Of a stretch of DNA of 64,000 bases, positions 45,214 through 53,826 are shown piece by piece. The position numbers and the translations under genes are program-made. How positions within the stretch are numbered: position 1 is the stretch's first letter; each line of letters starts with the position of its first letter. A model generated the notes under the pieces. That model did not search any database and was not told the origin of the DNA. It saw nothing but the letters and a program-made list of their open reading frames with translations. Source of the DNA: CAVPOO01 sp963707015. Its GTDB lineage: Bacteria > Pseudomonadota > Gammaproteobacteria > Thiohalobacterales > Thiohalobacteraceae. The stretch is from assembly GCA_963707015.1 (NCBI GenBank), contig CAVPOO010000012.1:1-64000 (forward strand). Reading direction: 5' to 3'.

Positions 45214-46611
45214 ATGACTAAAAGGTGTACGACTTTTGTAATGTTGGCAGGATTGGCCATTGGCTGTGAAACCGCTATTGCGGAACCCATCGACAAGACC
45301 AATACACTGCCAGATGCCAAGCCGGGACAGTGTTATGCCAAGGTGTCGGTTCCGGCGCAGTACGAATCCAAGGCAGAGAAGGTGATGGTGCGCGAATCGG
45401 CCGAGAAGATCGAGACCATCCCCGCACAATACGAGTGGGTCGAAGAGAAGGTCACGCTCAGTGCGGCCCACACGAAGCTGGTGCCGATTCCCGCCAAGTA
45501 CGAGAAGGTCACCGAGAAGATCGAGGTGAGGCCGGCCCAGAAACTCTGGGTCACAGAACTGAAGGATGACGCGCGGCCCGCCAGTCCCGCCCTGCTGAAC
45601 GCCGCCAAGACGGCCGGTATCGATCTCGCGGAGGCGGTACCCGGCATGTGCTTCCAGGAGTATTACCGCCCGGCCCAGTTCAAGACCGAGACCACCGATG
45701 TGCTGATCAAAGAGGCGGCGGAAAAGGTCGAGATTCTGCCTGCCAAGTATGAAACGGTGGAAGAGAAAGTGTTGGTCAAGGAGGCATCCAAGAAGATTGT
45801 CGAGGTGCCGGCAACCTATGACATGGTATCCGAGGAGATCCTGATTGAACCGGCCAAGACGGTCTGGAAGAAGGGTAACGGACTGGTCGAGCGCATCGAC
45901 AATACCACCGGCGAGATCATGTGCCTGGTCGAGATCCCGGCCAAGTACAAGACCATCAAGAAGCAGGTGATCAGGACCCCGGCCACCATCAAGGAGGTCG
46001 AGATCCCCGCGGTCTACAAGACCGTCGAGGTAAAGAAACTGGTGACGCCCGCCCAGGAACAGCGCACCAAGATCCCCGAGGGCTACACGCCGATTGCCAA
46101 GCGCATCAAGGTCTCGGATCCCGCGTTTTCCTGGCATGCGCTGCATGATGCCGGCAAGCCCGAGGGTGCGCCTACCGGCAATCAGATCTGCCTGAAAGAG
46201 ATTCCGGCCAAATACGAGACGGTCAGCAAGCAGGTTGTGAAAACACCGGCCTATTTCAAGAAGGAAGAGGTCCCCGCAGTGGTTGAGACGGTCAAGGTCC
46301 GCAAGCTGGTGGCCAAGGCCGCGGAGAAGCGCACCCCGATTCCCGCCGAGTACAATACCGTTACGAAGCGGCTAAAGGTCTCGGATGAGCGGCTCGAATG
46401 GCGCCAGGTTCTCTGTGAGACCAATATGACGAAAGACATTGTCACGCAGGTGCAGCAGGCGCTGAAGTCTGCCGGTTACGATCCGGGTGCAATCGACGGC
46501 GTCATTGGCGGCTCGACCTTGCGTGCGGTGGATCGGTATCAGCGCTCCAAGGGACTCCCGCATGGCGGTCTGACGCTGCGCACCCTGGAGGCTCTGGGCG
46601 TCAAGATCTAA
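45214..46611 (+). CDS. Four-repeat periplasmic protein with C-terminal peptidoglycan-binding domain
   Basis: A 465-residue protein, signal peptide ending near AIA. The ATG at 45214 is chosen because it begins the signal peptide and follows AGAGGA. Four long units start at Cys40, Cys146, Cys237 and Cys326 (about 90-105 residues apart). Each holds three sub-repeats of the form (V/I)PAxYxxVxxxVxVxxA and ends near a Trp (KLWV, TVWK, FSWH, LEWR). The end (about 405-465: VTQVQQALKSAGYDPGAIDG, then GGSTLRAVDRYQRSKGL) is a PG_binding_1 domain. I infer an elongated periplasmic strut anchored on peptidoglycan. No known function is recognised. Confidence 0.85.
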   Translation: MTKRCTTFVMLAGLAIGCETAIAEPIDKTNTLPDAKPGQCYAKVSVPAQYESKAEKVMVRESAEKIETIPAQYEWVEEKVTLSAAHTKLVPIPAKYEKVTEKIEVRPAQKLWVTELKDDARPASPALLNAAKTAGIDLAEAVPGMCFQEYYRPAQFKTETTDVLIKEAAEKVEILPAKYETVEEKVLVKEASKKIVEVPATYDMVSEEILIEPAKTVWKKGNGLVERIDNTTGEIMCLVEIPAKYKTIKKQVIRTPATIKEVEIPAVYKTVEVKKLVTPAQEQRTKIPEGYTPIAKRIKVSDPAFSWHALHDAGKPEGAPTGNQICLKEIPAKYETVSKQVVKTPAYFKKEEVPAVVETVKVRKLVAKAAEKRTPIPAEYNTVTKRLKVSDERLEWRQVLCETNMTKDIVTQVQQALKSAGYDPGAIDGVIGGSTLRAVDRYQRSKGLPHGGLTLRTLEALGVKI

Positions 46612-46637
46612 CTGGCGCAAGCCGGGCAGGGGATAGC

Positions 46638-46670
46638 GGGGGACAGGGATGTCCCCGTCCCCCTTCTTAT
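46638..46670 (+). terminator. Rho-independent terminator of the repeat-protein gene
   Basis: GGGGGACAGGGA pairs with TCCCCGTCCCCC (46638-46663) with only one mismatch, followed by TTCTTATT. It lies 27 bases after the stop codon of the plus-strand gene and overlaps the last bases of the convergent protease gene. A T-rich tail exists only on the plus strand. Confidence 0.75.
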
Positions 46671-47962
46671 TCCGCCATCACGATCAGCACCGAACCGTGG
46701 AGCCTGCGCGCCAGCGTTTCCAGGCTGTCACCACCGCCGGTCGAGGCGCCGCGGGCCGTGGATGGCCCGGCTGCCGGAGGCAGAAATTCTGCGATCACGG
46801 CGATCTTCAGGGCGTAGTTGATGTTGGGCAGTGGCTGGGACTCGCCATTCGCGCTGTCGACCCTGCCCAGCATGGACGTAATGATGCCGACCACTTCTCC
46901 CCGCATGTTGAGCAAGGGGCCCCCGCTGTTGCCCGGCTGAATGGGCACGGAAATCTGGTAGCTGGACGGGTCGTCCTGCACACCGTTGGTACTGCTGATG
47001 ATCCCGAGGCTGAGCTTGGGGCTGGTGCCCATGATATCGATGCGCGGGAACCCGATGGTAAACACGCTGGCGCCGAGGTGGGCCCCGGCCGCCGCGATGG
47101 GTAATGCCGGCGGCAGTTTATCGGGTGTCTCCACCTTCAGGAGCGCAACATCATGTGTCTCGTCGCGCGCAACCACGGTGGCAGGGATTTTCCCGCCCCG
47201 GCTGTCGACCAGGACTACCGACTGACTGCCCGAGACCACGTGGTGATTCGTGACTGCATAACCTGAGGCAACCGGCCAGGCGGTGCCGGTCGACAGGCCG
47301 CTCGTCGCGGTCCCGGCAAAGGCCTGCCCGCCCGGATTTGACCAGTTGGCCAGGCGGGTCTTCAGCTCCCGGGCCAGTTTCTCTCCGGAGGCCACCGCCA
47401 GCAACGCGGATACCGCGGATTCGGCTCCATCGCCATCATCATGGGACAAATAATTGAGTCCCGCCTGATAGAGCCACTGCGGGGCATCCTCGATTCGCGC
47501 CTGACCGGCAATGCCCTCGGCATACATGAGACCGAGCTGAAACTGGGCATCGGCATAGCCTTGTGCAGCGGCTTTGCGCAACCAGTACAGGGCGTCTTCC
47601 TCACCGGTGGACTCGATCCTGCGCTCCGCCAGGAACATGCCGAGGTTGTACTGGGCAATGACGCTGTCCTGGCGGGCCGCTGCCCGGTACCACCTCGCGG
47701 CGCGTGCGGCGTCTTGCGGGACACCGTTTCCGTTGTCGTACATCACGCCCAGATTGATCTGGGCATTGACGTGACCCTGTTCGGCCAGCGGCAGCCACAG
47801 CCGGATGGCCTGCCCGTAATCGCCCTGGTCGTAGGCCTCCCAGCCGCGCTGGAAGCTTTCGGCAGAGGCCGCCGGCAGGGCGTGCGCGTTCAGCGACAGC
47901 GCCAGCAGCACGACGCGGGACAAGGGCTTCAAGAGGCTTCGCAAACGTCCCGCCTGTCTCAT
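46667..47962 (-). CDS. Sel1-repeat trypsin-like serine protease
   Basis: A 431-residue exported protein. After the signal peptide (ending about ASA, residue 34) come three to four Sel1-like repeats (GDYGQAIRLWLPLAEQGHVNAQINLGVMYDNGNGVPQDAARAARWYR onward). The C-terminal half is a trypsin-like domain with His in VTNHHVVSG, Asp in HDVALLKVE and Ser in PGNSGGPLLN. No PDZ domain follows, unlike Do proteases. The ATG at 47962 is chosen because it begins the signal peptide. It probably cleaves envelope proteins held by the Sel1 repeats; this role is inferred. Confidence 0.88.
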   Translation of the reverse strand: MRQAGRLRSLLKPLSRVVLLALSLNAHALPAASAESFQRGWEAYDQGDYGQAIRLWLPLAEQGHVNAQINLGVMYDNGNGVPQDAARAARWYRAAARQDSVIAQYNLGMFLAERRIESTGEEDALYWLRKAAAQGYADAQFQLGLMYAEGIAGQARIEDAPQWLYQAGLNYLSHDDGDGAESAVSALLAVASGEKLARELKTRLANWSNPGGQAFAGTATSGLSTGTAWPVASGYAVTNHHVVSGSQSVVLVDSRGGKIPATVVARDETHDVALLKVETPDKLPPALPIAAAGAHLGASVFTIGFPRIDIMGTSPKLSLGIISSTNGVQDDPSSYQISVPIQPGNSGGPLLNMRGEVVGIITSMLGRVDSANGESQPLPNINYALKIAVIAEFLPPAAGPSTARGASTGGGDSLETLARRLHGSVLIVMAE

Positions 47963-48215
47963 GATCGGAATCGATCCGTCAACCAAATCCTCCAAGTAAT
48001 TAGCAATTACCGGGCCACCCGAACGAGGCGCGGGCCGGCATCGCGACAGGCCGGCCCCGGCGTCAGTTGCTTTCCCGACCGGGTTCAGACTATCGCCGGA
48101 AACGCCGACAGAACCCGGTGCCAAAGGCTGCAAAACAGGGATGGCCAGGACTCTGTCGGACTCAGAAGTTCGCCACGAGGCAGGTGGGAGAGTGAGCACA
48201 AAGCATCAGGATGCT

Positions 48216-48351
48216 GAGCGCCAGTAGTATTTTATAGCCACGGAATCCACGGAAAAACACGGAAAGAACGAACACCGATTAGACGTTTTTCCGTGTCCTT
48301 CCGTGGATTCCGTGGCCATAATATCCGTCATCATCAGATTGAAAAGCACTC
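48216..48351. repeat. MITE-like CCACGGAATCC element, copy E (short form)
   Basis: Left end GAGCGCCAGTAGTATTTTAT, arms AGCCACGGAATCCACGG and CCGTGGATTCCGTGGCC, then ATAATATCCGTCATCATCAG and end GCACTC (48346-48351). At 136 bp it is the cleanest copy for defining the element. It fills part of the 471-bp gap (47963-48433) between the divergent protease and large membrane-protein genes; nothing else is recognised there. Confidence 0.82.
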
Positions 48352-48433
48352 GGGCACAGTAGGGCCGCGGCGGGCGTATGCCGCAGCGACGTACAGGGAC
48401 AATCGACAGCAGCAACAGCGCGGGAGACAAGGC

Positions 48434-51400
48434 ATGGAAGTTCGGGCATGGAGGATGCTGGGGGTGCTAATGATCCTGTGGGGCAGCCCCGCAGCACAGC
48501 CGCTGCAACCCGCAGAGGTACCGCAAGCGCTGCGCGACTGGATTCCCTGGGTTCTGCACGACGAAAAGACGCTCGCTTGCACCTACCTCAACGATGCCAG
48601 GCAACGTCAATGCATCTGGCCGGGCATGCTCGAGCTGAGCCTCGGCGATAGCGGCGGCCACTTTCAGCAGACATGGGAGGTTCTGGCGGAGGCCTGGCTC
48701 CCCTTGCCGGGTGAGGCAGAGCGATGGCCTCAGGAGGTACGGCTCAACGGCGAGCCTGCGACGGTCATCGCCAGGGGAGGGCATCCCCATGTGTGGGCCA
48801 CGGCGGGTCAACAGCGTCTCGAGGGGCGGTTCGAATGGGCGGCTCTGCCGCAGTCGCTGCACGTGCCGCCCGGGTCGGGACTCGTTTCGCTGCGCGTCGC
48901 CGGCACGCCGGTCAAATTTCCCCTGTTCAGCCCCGGGGGCGATCTCTGGGTGCAGGACCCGAGTCAGGCCGGCGCAGTGGAGCAGACAGACCGACTGGAT
49001 GTGCGAGTCTTCCGCAGCGTCATCGATGATATCCCGATGCAGCTCGTCACACGCCTTCAGCTCGACGTCTCCGGTGCGCAGCGCGAAGTGGTTTTCGAAA
49101 AGGCCCTCGCCGACGCGTTCCTGCCACTCGCGCTCACGAGCGCCCTGCCGTCGCGTCTGGAAGCAGACGGGCGCCTTCGCGTCCAGGTCCGCCCCGGCGC
49201 CTGGGCGCTGACCCTGGTCAGCCGCAGCCTGGGTCCCGTCGATACACTCGGGCTTGCACCCCTCGCTGCACCCTGGCCTGCCGAAGAGGTCTGGGTCTTC
49301 GACGCCCGCAATCAGCTGCGACTCGTGGAGGTCAGCGGCGGACAGGACATCGACCCGCGCCAGACGACGCTGCCTTCGGCGTGGTCCGGCCTTCCCGCCT
49401 ACCGCATGCGCGCCGGTGATGCACTGTCGTTCAGTGTGCGGCGCCGTGGCGACCCCGACCCGGAGCCGAATCGCCTGGCCCTCGAACGCACCCTGTGGCT
49501 GGATTTTACCGGCGAAGGCTTCACGGTCCGCGATAACATCAGTGGCACCATGACGCAAGGCTGGCGTCTCGACGCGCAGCCCGGCATGGCGCTGGGGCAA
49601 GTCATGATCGACGGCATCCCACAGTTCATCACACGGGTTGCCGGCCACCAGAGCGAAGGCGTCGAGGTACGTCACGGGATACTCAGTCTGCAGGCAGACA
49701 GCCGGTACGGCGGTGACGTTGGGGCCGTGAACATCGTCGGCTGGGACGAGGATTTCCATCACGTGCAGGCAACGCTGAACCTGCCACCCGGCTGGAGGCT
49801 GCTGCATGTATCGGGTGTCGATAACAAGCCGAATACCTGGCTCCAGCGCTGGACGCTGCTCGACCTGTTTCTGGTGCTCATTGCGGCGATCGCGACCGGC
49901 CGCCTGTTCGGCTGGTTATGGCTGCCGGTGGCACTCGTGACACTTGCCGTCCTCTGGCATGAACCGCTGGCACCGCGCTATGTCTGGTTGAATATCCTCG
50001 CGGCGAGCGCCCTCCTGCGCGTGGTTCCGGATGGCCGCTTCCAGCAGCTGGTGACCGGGTACCGCTATCTCTCGCTGCTGGCACTGGTGGTTATCGCGAT
50101 ACCCTTTATGGTGAACGAGGTACGGGTGGCGATCTACCCGCAGCTGGAACGCCCCTGGCAGGGGGCACTCCCGCCGGTGCCCACCGATGCGGTCCGGAGG
50201 GACGTGGCCGGTAAGGTTGAGGGCGCCGCACTGCCTGCGCCTTATGCAGGCAGCGCCGAGCATGAGCGGTCCGCCGCACCACGCGTGCCCGCAGCGGCGC
50301 CACTGGCACGCGAGGCGCAAGCACCCGGATATCGCTCACTGAATGAGATCGATCCCGACGCACGGCTGCAGACCGGTCCGGGTCTGCCGCAATGGCGCTG
50401 GACGCAGATACCGCTGCAGTGGAACGGCCCGGTGGATCGGACGCAACAGCTTGTGCTCACGTATCTGTCTCCGACCATGAATTTCGGGCTCAACCTGGCG
50501 CGGGTCCTCTTGCTTGTGCTGCTGACCTGGCGGCTGGCGCGACGGTCGCCCGCCGTTCCCGCCGCGGCGCGGACCGCGCTGGGGTTCGGGGCGCTGCTGC
50601 TCATACCGTTGCTGGCGTCTTCACCCGGTGACGTGCAGGCCGGGATGCCTTCTCCTGAGCTGCTCGGACAACTCAAAGAGCGCCTCAGCGCAGCCCCGGA
50701 ATGTCTGCCCGAATGCGTCGACGTCGCACGCACCGCCCTGCATGTCGAACCCTCACTGATGACGATGCGCATGGAAGTCCATGCCCGGGTCGATATTGCC
50801 GTGCCGGTGCCGGGCAAGGCCGGGGAATGGCAGCCTCAGCAGATCCTCATTGACGGCGCCCAGGCATCCGGGGCATGGCGGGATACGCAGGGCGTGCTGT
50901 GGGTCCCGGTGGAGGCGGGCACGCATCGACTGGACCTTGCCGGTCCCCTGCCGGGGCGCGACACGCTGCAGATCGTGTTCCCGCTCCCGCCGCACCGTGT
51001 GACGGCGCAGGCGCAAGGGTGGGCGATCGAGGGGCTTGGTGAAGACGGTGTCATCGAGCGCCAGCTGCAGCTGACACGGCGCGACAGGACGGCTGACACC
51101 GAGGCGACACTCGAGCCCTGGATCACCCCCGCCTTCTTGCGTGTCGAGCGTACCCTGCACCTGGGGCTCGAGTGGGGCGTCTCCACGCGCGTGTCCCGCC
51201 TTTCACCGCCGGGGAGCCCGGTTGTGATGGGCGTACCGCTGCTTGACGGCGAGTCGGTCCTGAGCGAGGGGGTGTCCGTAGAGGACGGAAAGGTGCGCGT
51301 GAACCTGAGTCCGGGGCAGCAGCACTTCGAGTGGCGTTCTGCCTTCGCGAAGCAATCCGATATCCGCCTGACAGCACCCGCGAGCGAGGACTGGGTCGAG

Positions 51401-52510
51401 GTATGGCGCCTTGATGTCAGTCCGGTCTGGCATGTCTCCAGCGCGGGAATTCCAGTCATTCATCACCAGGGGCAGGGGGCTGTCTGGTTTCCAACCTGGC
51501 GGCCCTGGCCGGGTGAGTCGGTAGCGCTCGCCATAACGCGTCCCGAAGGCGTCGGCGGCCAGACGCTCACCGTCGATCAGGCCACCCTGCGTGTGGCGCC
51601 CGGGCGGCGCAACACCGATGCGTCGTTCGAGATGGTGCTGCGCAGCACGCAGGGGGGGCAGCACGCCGTGCAACTGCCGCCGGGCGTGACCTTGCAGGGT
51701 GTGAAGATTAATGGCACACCGCAGCCGATCCGTATGCAAGGGAATACGGTGACACTCCCGGTCACGCCGGGGACAACGCAGGTGCAAATGGACTGGCGGG
51801 CAGGCACGGGCATCGAGGCGATGTTCCGAACGCCGCCGGTGGATCTCGCAACGACGGCAGTCAACGCGCAGATCCAGGTCCAGATGGGCCCCGATCGATG
51901 GATCCTCTTCACCGGCGGGCCGCGACTGGGACCGGCCGTGCTTTACTGGGGCGTGCTCATCGTGGTGGCGCTCGTCGCGGTCGCACTCGGACGTCTTGCC
52001 TGGACACCGCTTCGCACCTGGCACTGGCTGCTGCTGGGCATCGGTCTCAGCCAGAGCGACATTATCGCGGCGCTGATCGTGGTGGGCTGGCTCCTCGCAC
52101 TCGGCACGCGCGATAAATGGCTCCGGGCCGAGTCCGCGACGGCCTACGACTTCGCACAGATCATCCTTGTGCTGTGGACGTTCCTGGCACTGTCGTCTCT
52201 GTACGACGCGGTGCGCCACGGCCTGCTGGGCTATCCGGAAATGCAGATTGTGGGGAATGCGAGCACCGCGACCCAGCTGAACTGGTACCAGGACCGTATT
52301 GAGTCGAGCTATCCGCAGGCCTGGGTCTACTCCGTGCCCCTCTGGGCATACCGGGCGGCCATGCTCGCCTGGGCCCTGTGGCTCGCGCTTGCCCTGCTGA
52401 ACTGGCTGAAGTGGGGCTGGCAGCGTTTGTCCGAGGGCGGTTTGTGGCAGCCCATTCCCATCCGCAGCACCTGGCGCAAGGGCGGCGACACGCCGGACGT
52501 CGACGCCTGA
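48434..52510 (+). CDS. Very large multi-pass envelope protein of unknown function
   Basis: A 1358-residue protein with a signal peptide (WRMLGVLMILWGSPAAQ). A long beta-rich exported region (to about 470) ends in the phrase NLPPGWRLLHVSGVDNKPNTWLQRWTLLDLFLVLI, which begins a first membrane bundle (about 475-560). A Pro/Ala-rich linker, two more helices (about 680-735), a second exported beta-rich region and a C-terminal bundle of about five helices (about 1170-1345) follow. No enzyme motif is seen. The ATG at 48434 is chosen for the signal peptide; the open frame upstream lies in repeat copy E. It is followed by a MotA-like gene on the same strand. Confidence 0.8.
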   Translation: MEVRAWRMLGVLMILWGSPAAQPLQPAEVPQALRDWIPWVLHDEKTLACTYLNDARQRQCIWPGMLELSLGDSGGHFQQTWEVLAEAWLPLPGEAERWPQEVRLNGEPATVIARGGHPHVWATAGQQRLEGRFEWAALPQSLHVPPGSGLVSLRVAGTPVKFPLFSPGGDLWVQDPSQAGAVEQTDRLDVRVFRSVIDDIPMQLVTRLQLDVSGAQREVVFEKALADAFLPLALTSALPSRLEADGRLRVQVRPGAWALTLVSRSLGPVDTLGLAPLAAPWPAEEVWVFDARNQLRLVEVSGGQDIDPRQTTLPSAWSGLPAYRMRAGDALSFSVRRRGDPDPEPNRLALERTLWLDFTGEGFTVRDNISGTMTQGWRLDAQPGMALGQVMIDGIPQFITRVAGHQSEGVEVRHGILSLQADSRYGGDVGAVNIVGWDEDFHHVQATLNLPPGWRLLHVSGVDNKPNTWLQRWTLLDLFLVLIAAIATGRLFGWLWLPVALVTLAVLWHEPLAPRYVWLNILAASALLRVVPDGRFQQLVTGYRYLSLLALVVIAIPFMVNEVRVAIYPQLERPWQGALPPVPTDAVRRDVAGKVEGAALPAPYAGSAEHERSAAPRVPAAAPLAREAQAPGYRSLNEIDPDARLQTGPGLPQWRWTQIPLQWNGPVDRTQQLVLTYLSPTMNFGLNLARVLLLVLLTWRLARRSPAVPAAARTALGFGALLLIPLLASSPGDVQAGMPSPELLGQLKERLSAAPECLPECVDVARTALHVEPSLMTMRMEVHARVDIAVPVPGKAGEWQPQQILIDGAQASGAWRDTQGVLWVPVEAGTHRLDLAGPLPGRDTLQIVFPLPPHRVTAQAQGWAIEGLGEDGVIERQLQLTRRDRTADTEATLEPWITPAFLRVERTLHLGLEWGVSTRVSRLSPPGSPVVMGVPLLDGESVLSEGVSVEDGKVRVNLSPGQQHFEWRSAFAKQSDIRLTAPASEDWVEVWRLDVSPVWHVSSAGIPVIHHQGQGAVWFPTWRPWPGESVALAITRPEGVGGQTLTVDQATLRVAPGRRNTDASFEMVLRSTQGGQHAVQLPPGVTLQGVKINGTPQPIRMQGNTVTLPVTPGTTQVQMDWRAGTGIEAMFRTPPVDLATTAVNAQIQVQMGPDRWILFTGGPRLGPAVLYWGVLIVVALVAVALGRLAWTPLRTWHWLLLGIGLSQSDIIAALIVVGWLLALGTRDKWLRAESATAYDFAQIILVLWTFLALSSLYDAVRHGLLGYPEMQIVGNASTATQLNWYQDRIESSYPQAWVYSVPLWAYRAAMLAWALWLALALLNWLKWGWQRLSEGGLWQPIPIRSTWRKGGDTPDVDA

Positions 52511-52927
52511 CAGGCGCCGGTGACGAGCGGCACAACCCGGCAGGCAGCGACCTCGCTCGACCCGCCGCCGCAGCCGTGATCAGCGCCCGGCCAAACCGGT
52601 TGGGCGCGTCGTGGCGATACCGCGACATCCCCCGGTTACGGGCCCGGCATCTTGCCGCCGCCGCGACGCGGGCGGCAAACGCTTGCCGGGTGCCTGCCGT
52701 CAGGGCCACCGCGCGCCGACAGTTCGGTTGCCTGCACCGATAAGTCCCCCGAAAAACAGGCGCTTGCCGGGCGGCCTGCAAAGCGGGCCGATTCAGGAAC
52801 GAAACTTGCCTGATCCGGTAGGGAAGCCCGGCGCGCATTTCTCGCCGGGGTTCGAGGCCCCGAGCGCAAGGACCGGTGAGCAGCCGGGCGCGGGCTGAGG
52901 TGGTGTGACGAAACAAGGGGGCGGTTT
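52511..52927. other. GC-rich gap before the first stator gene
   Basis: This 417-bp gap has no supported gene. It contains the hairpin GGCAA-ACGC-TTGCC near 52673, a related GCTTGCCGGG segment near 52763, and a GCGCATTTCTCGCCGGGG stretch near 52832 that weakly resembles the ends of the inverted-repeat element at 29251. A structured leader RNA is possible but no known riboswitch class fits. Confidence 0.4.
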
Positions 52928-53725
52928 ATGAATCAATCCACGGTCATCGGCTTGCTGGGTGGGGTCGTGCTCCTGATCGGCATGATCGTCATGTCACCCG
53001 ATCACATCGGTGCCTTCTTCAATCTTCCGGGCCTGATCGTCGTAATCGGCGGCACACTGACAGCCACCTTCGTCAGCCGCCCGATCAATGACGTGTACCG
53101 CGTGCTGCGCACCCTGCCGGATTTGTTCCGGGACGAAAAGACTTCCGGCCAGACCGACTACGCGCCCCTGCTGCGCTTTGCCGGCTGGTACCGTCACGGC
53201 AACCTGCGGGCCGCCGAGCGGGAACTGGCCGCGGTCGGTAATCCGTTCCTGAAAGCCGGTCTGCGGCAGATCGTCGACGGTTGCCCGGTAGAGGATCTGC
53301 GCAAATCACTGCAGTGGCGGATGTCCGGTCTGCGCACACGTGAATACGGGCAGGCACAGATCATGCGCAGCATGGCGGCCTTCGCGCCCGCGTTCGGCAT
53401 GCTCGGTACCCTGTTCGGCCTGGTGCACATGCTCTCCGGGCTGGGCGACAGCGGCCTCGACGAGATCGGCGGCATCATGGCCTTCGCCATGATCACCACG
53501 CTGTACGGCATCGTCGCCTCGAATCTGTTTTTCAAACCACTGGCCATCAAGATGGAACGCCGCACCAACCAGCGCCTGATGCAGATGGGCATGCTCATGG
53601 AAGGGATCCTGCTGGTCCACGAGAGACGCCATCCAACGATCATTAAGGAAACCCTGGAGGCATTCGAGGACCACCATGCCGCGGCATTGCCACCGCAGAA
53701 GCCGCTCACCCTGGTCAAGGCCTAG
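52928..53725 (+). CDS. MotA/PomA-like stator protein
   Basis: A 265-residue protein of the MotA/TolQ/ExbB superfamily with four helices. FFNLPGLIVVIGGTLTATFVS is the PomA-like start; MRSMAAFAPAFGMLGTLFGLVHML and GGIMAFAMITTLYGIVASNLFFKPLA are the third and fourth helices that line the ion channel. No flagellar gene is nearby. Together with the MotB-like gene 101 bases downstream it would form an ion-driven motor anchored to peptidoglycan, possibly working on the large membrane protein encoded upstream (inference). A GGGGGCGG ribosome-like sequence precedes the ATG. Confidence 0.88.
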   Translation: MNQSTVIGLLGGVVLLIGMIVMSPDHIGAFFNLPGLIVVIGGTLTATFVSRPINDVYRVLRTLPDLFRDEKTSGQTDYAPLLRFAGWYRHGNLRAAERELAAVGNPFLKAGLRQIVDGCPVEDLRKSLQWRMSGLRTREYGQAQIMRSMAAFAPAFGMLGTLFGLVHMLSGLGDSGLDEIGGIMAFAMITTLYGIVASNLFFKPLAIKMERRTNQRLMQMGMLMEGILLVHERRHPTIIKETLEAFEDHHAAALPPQKPLTLVKA

Positions 53726-53826
53726 CCCCGATGAGCGACGCGAGCCTGTACGCGGCACTGAAAACCGACGCCAGTCGGGACCGGGCGGTGGCAGAACCCG
53801 CGGGTCGAGTCTGACGGATCGTCCCG

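Noticed and set aside
14661..48351. CRISPR array interpretation of the repeated CCACGG arms
   Set aside because: The copies are dispersed over 33 kb and are inverted pairs, not regularly spaced direct repeats with unique spacers; no cas gene is present.
52660..52860. GEMM (c-di-GMP) riboswitch in the gap before the first MotA-like gene
   Set aside because: GCAAAGC and GGTAGGG segments resemble parts of the class, but the CACAGGGCAAACC core and proper spacing are missing.
53731..53814. 27-codon reading frame between the MotA-like and MotB-like genes (MSDASLYAALKTDAS)
   Set aside because: Too short to support; likely spacer sequence, although its ATG follows the MotA-like stop closely.
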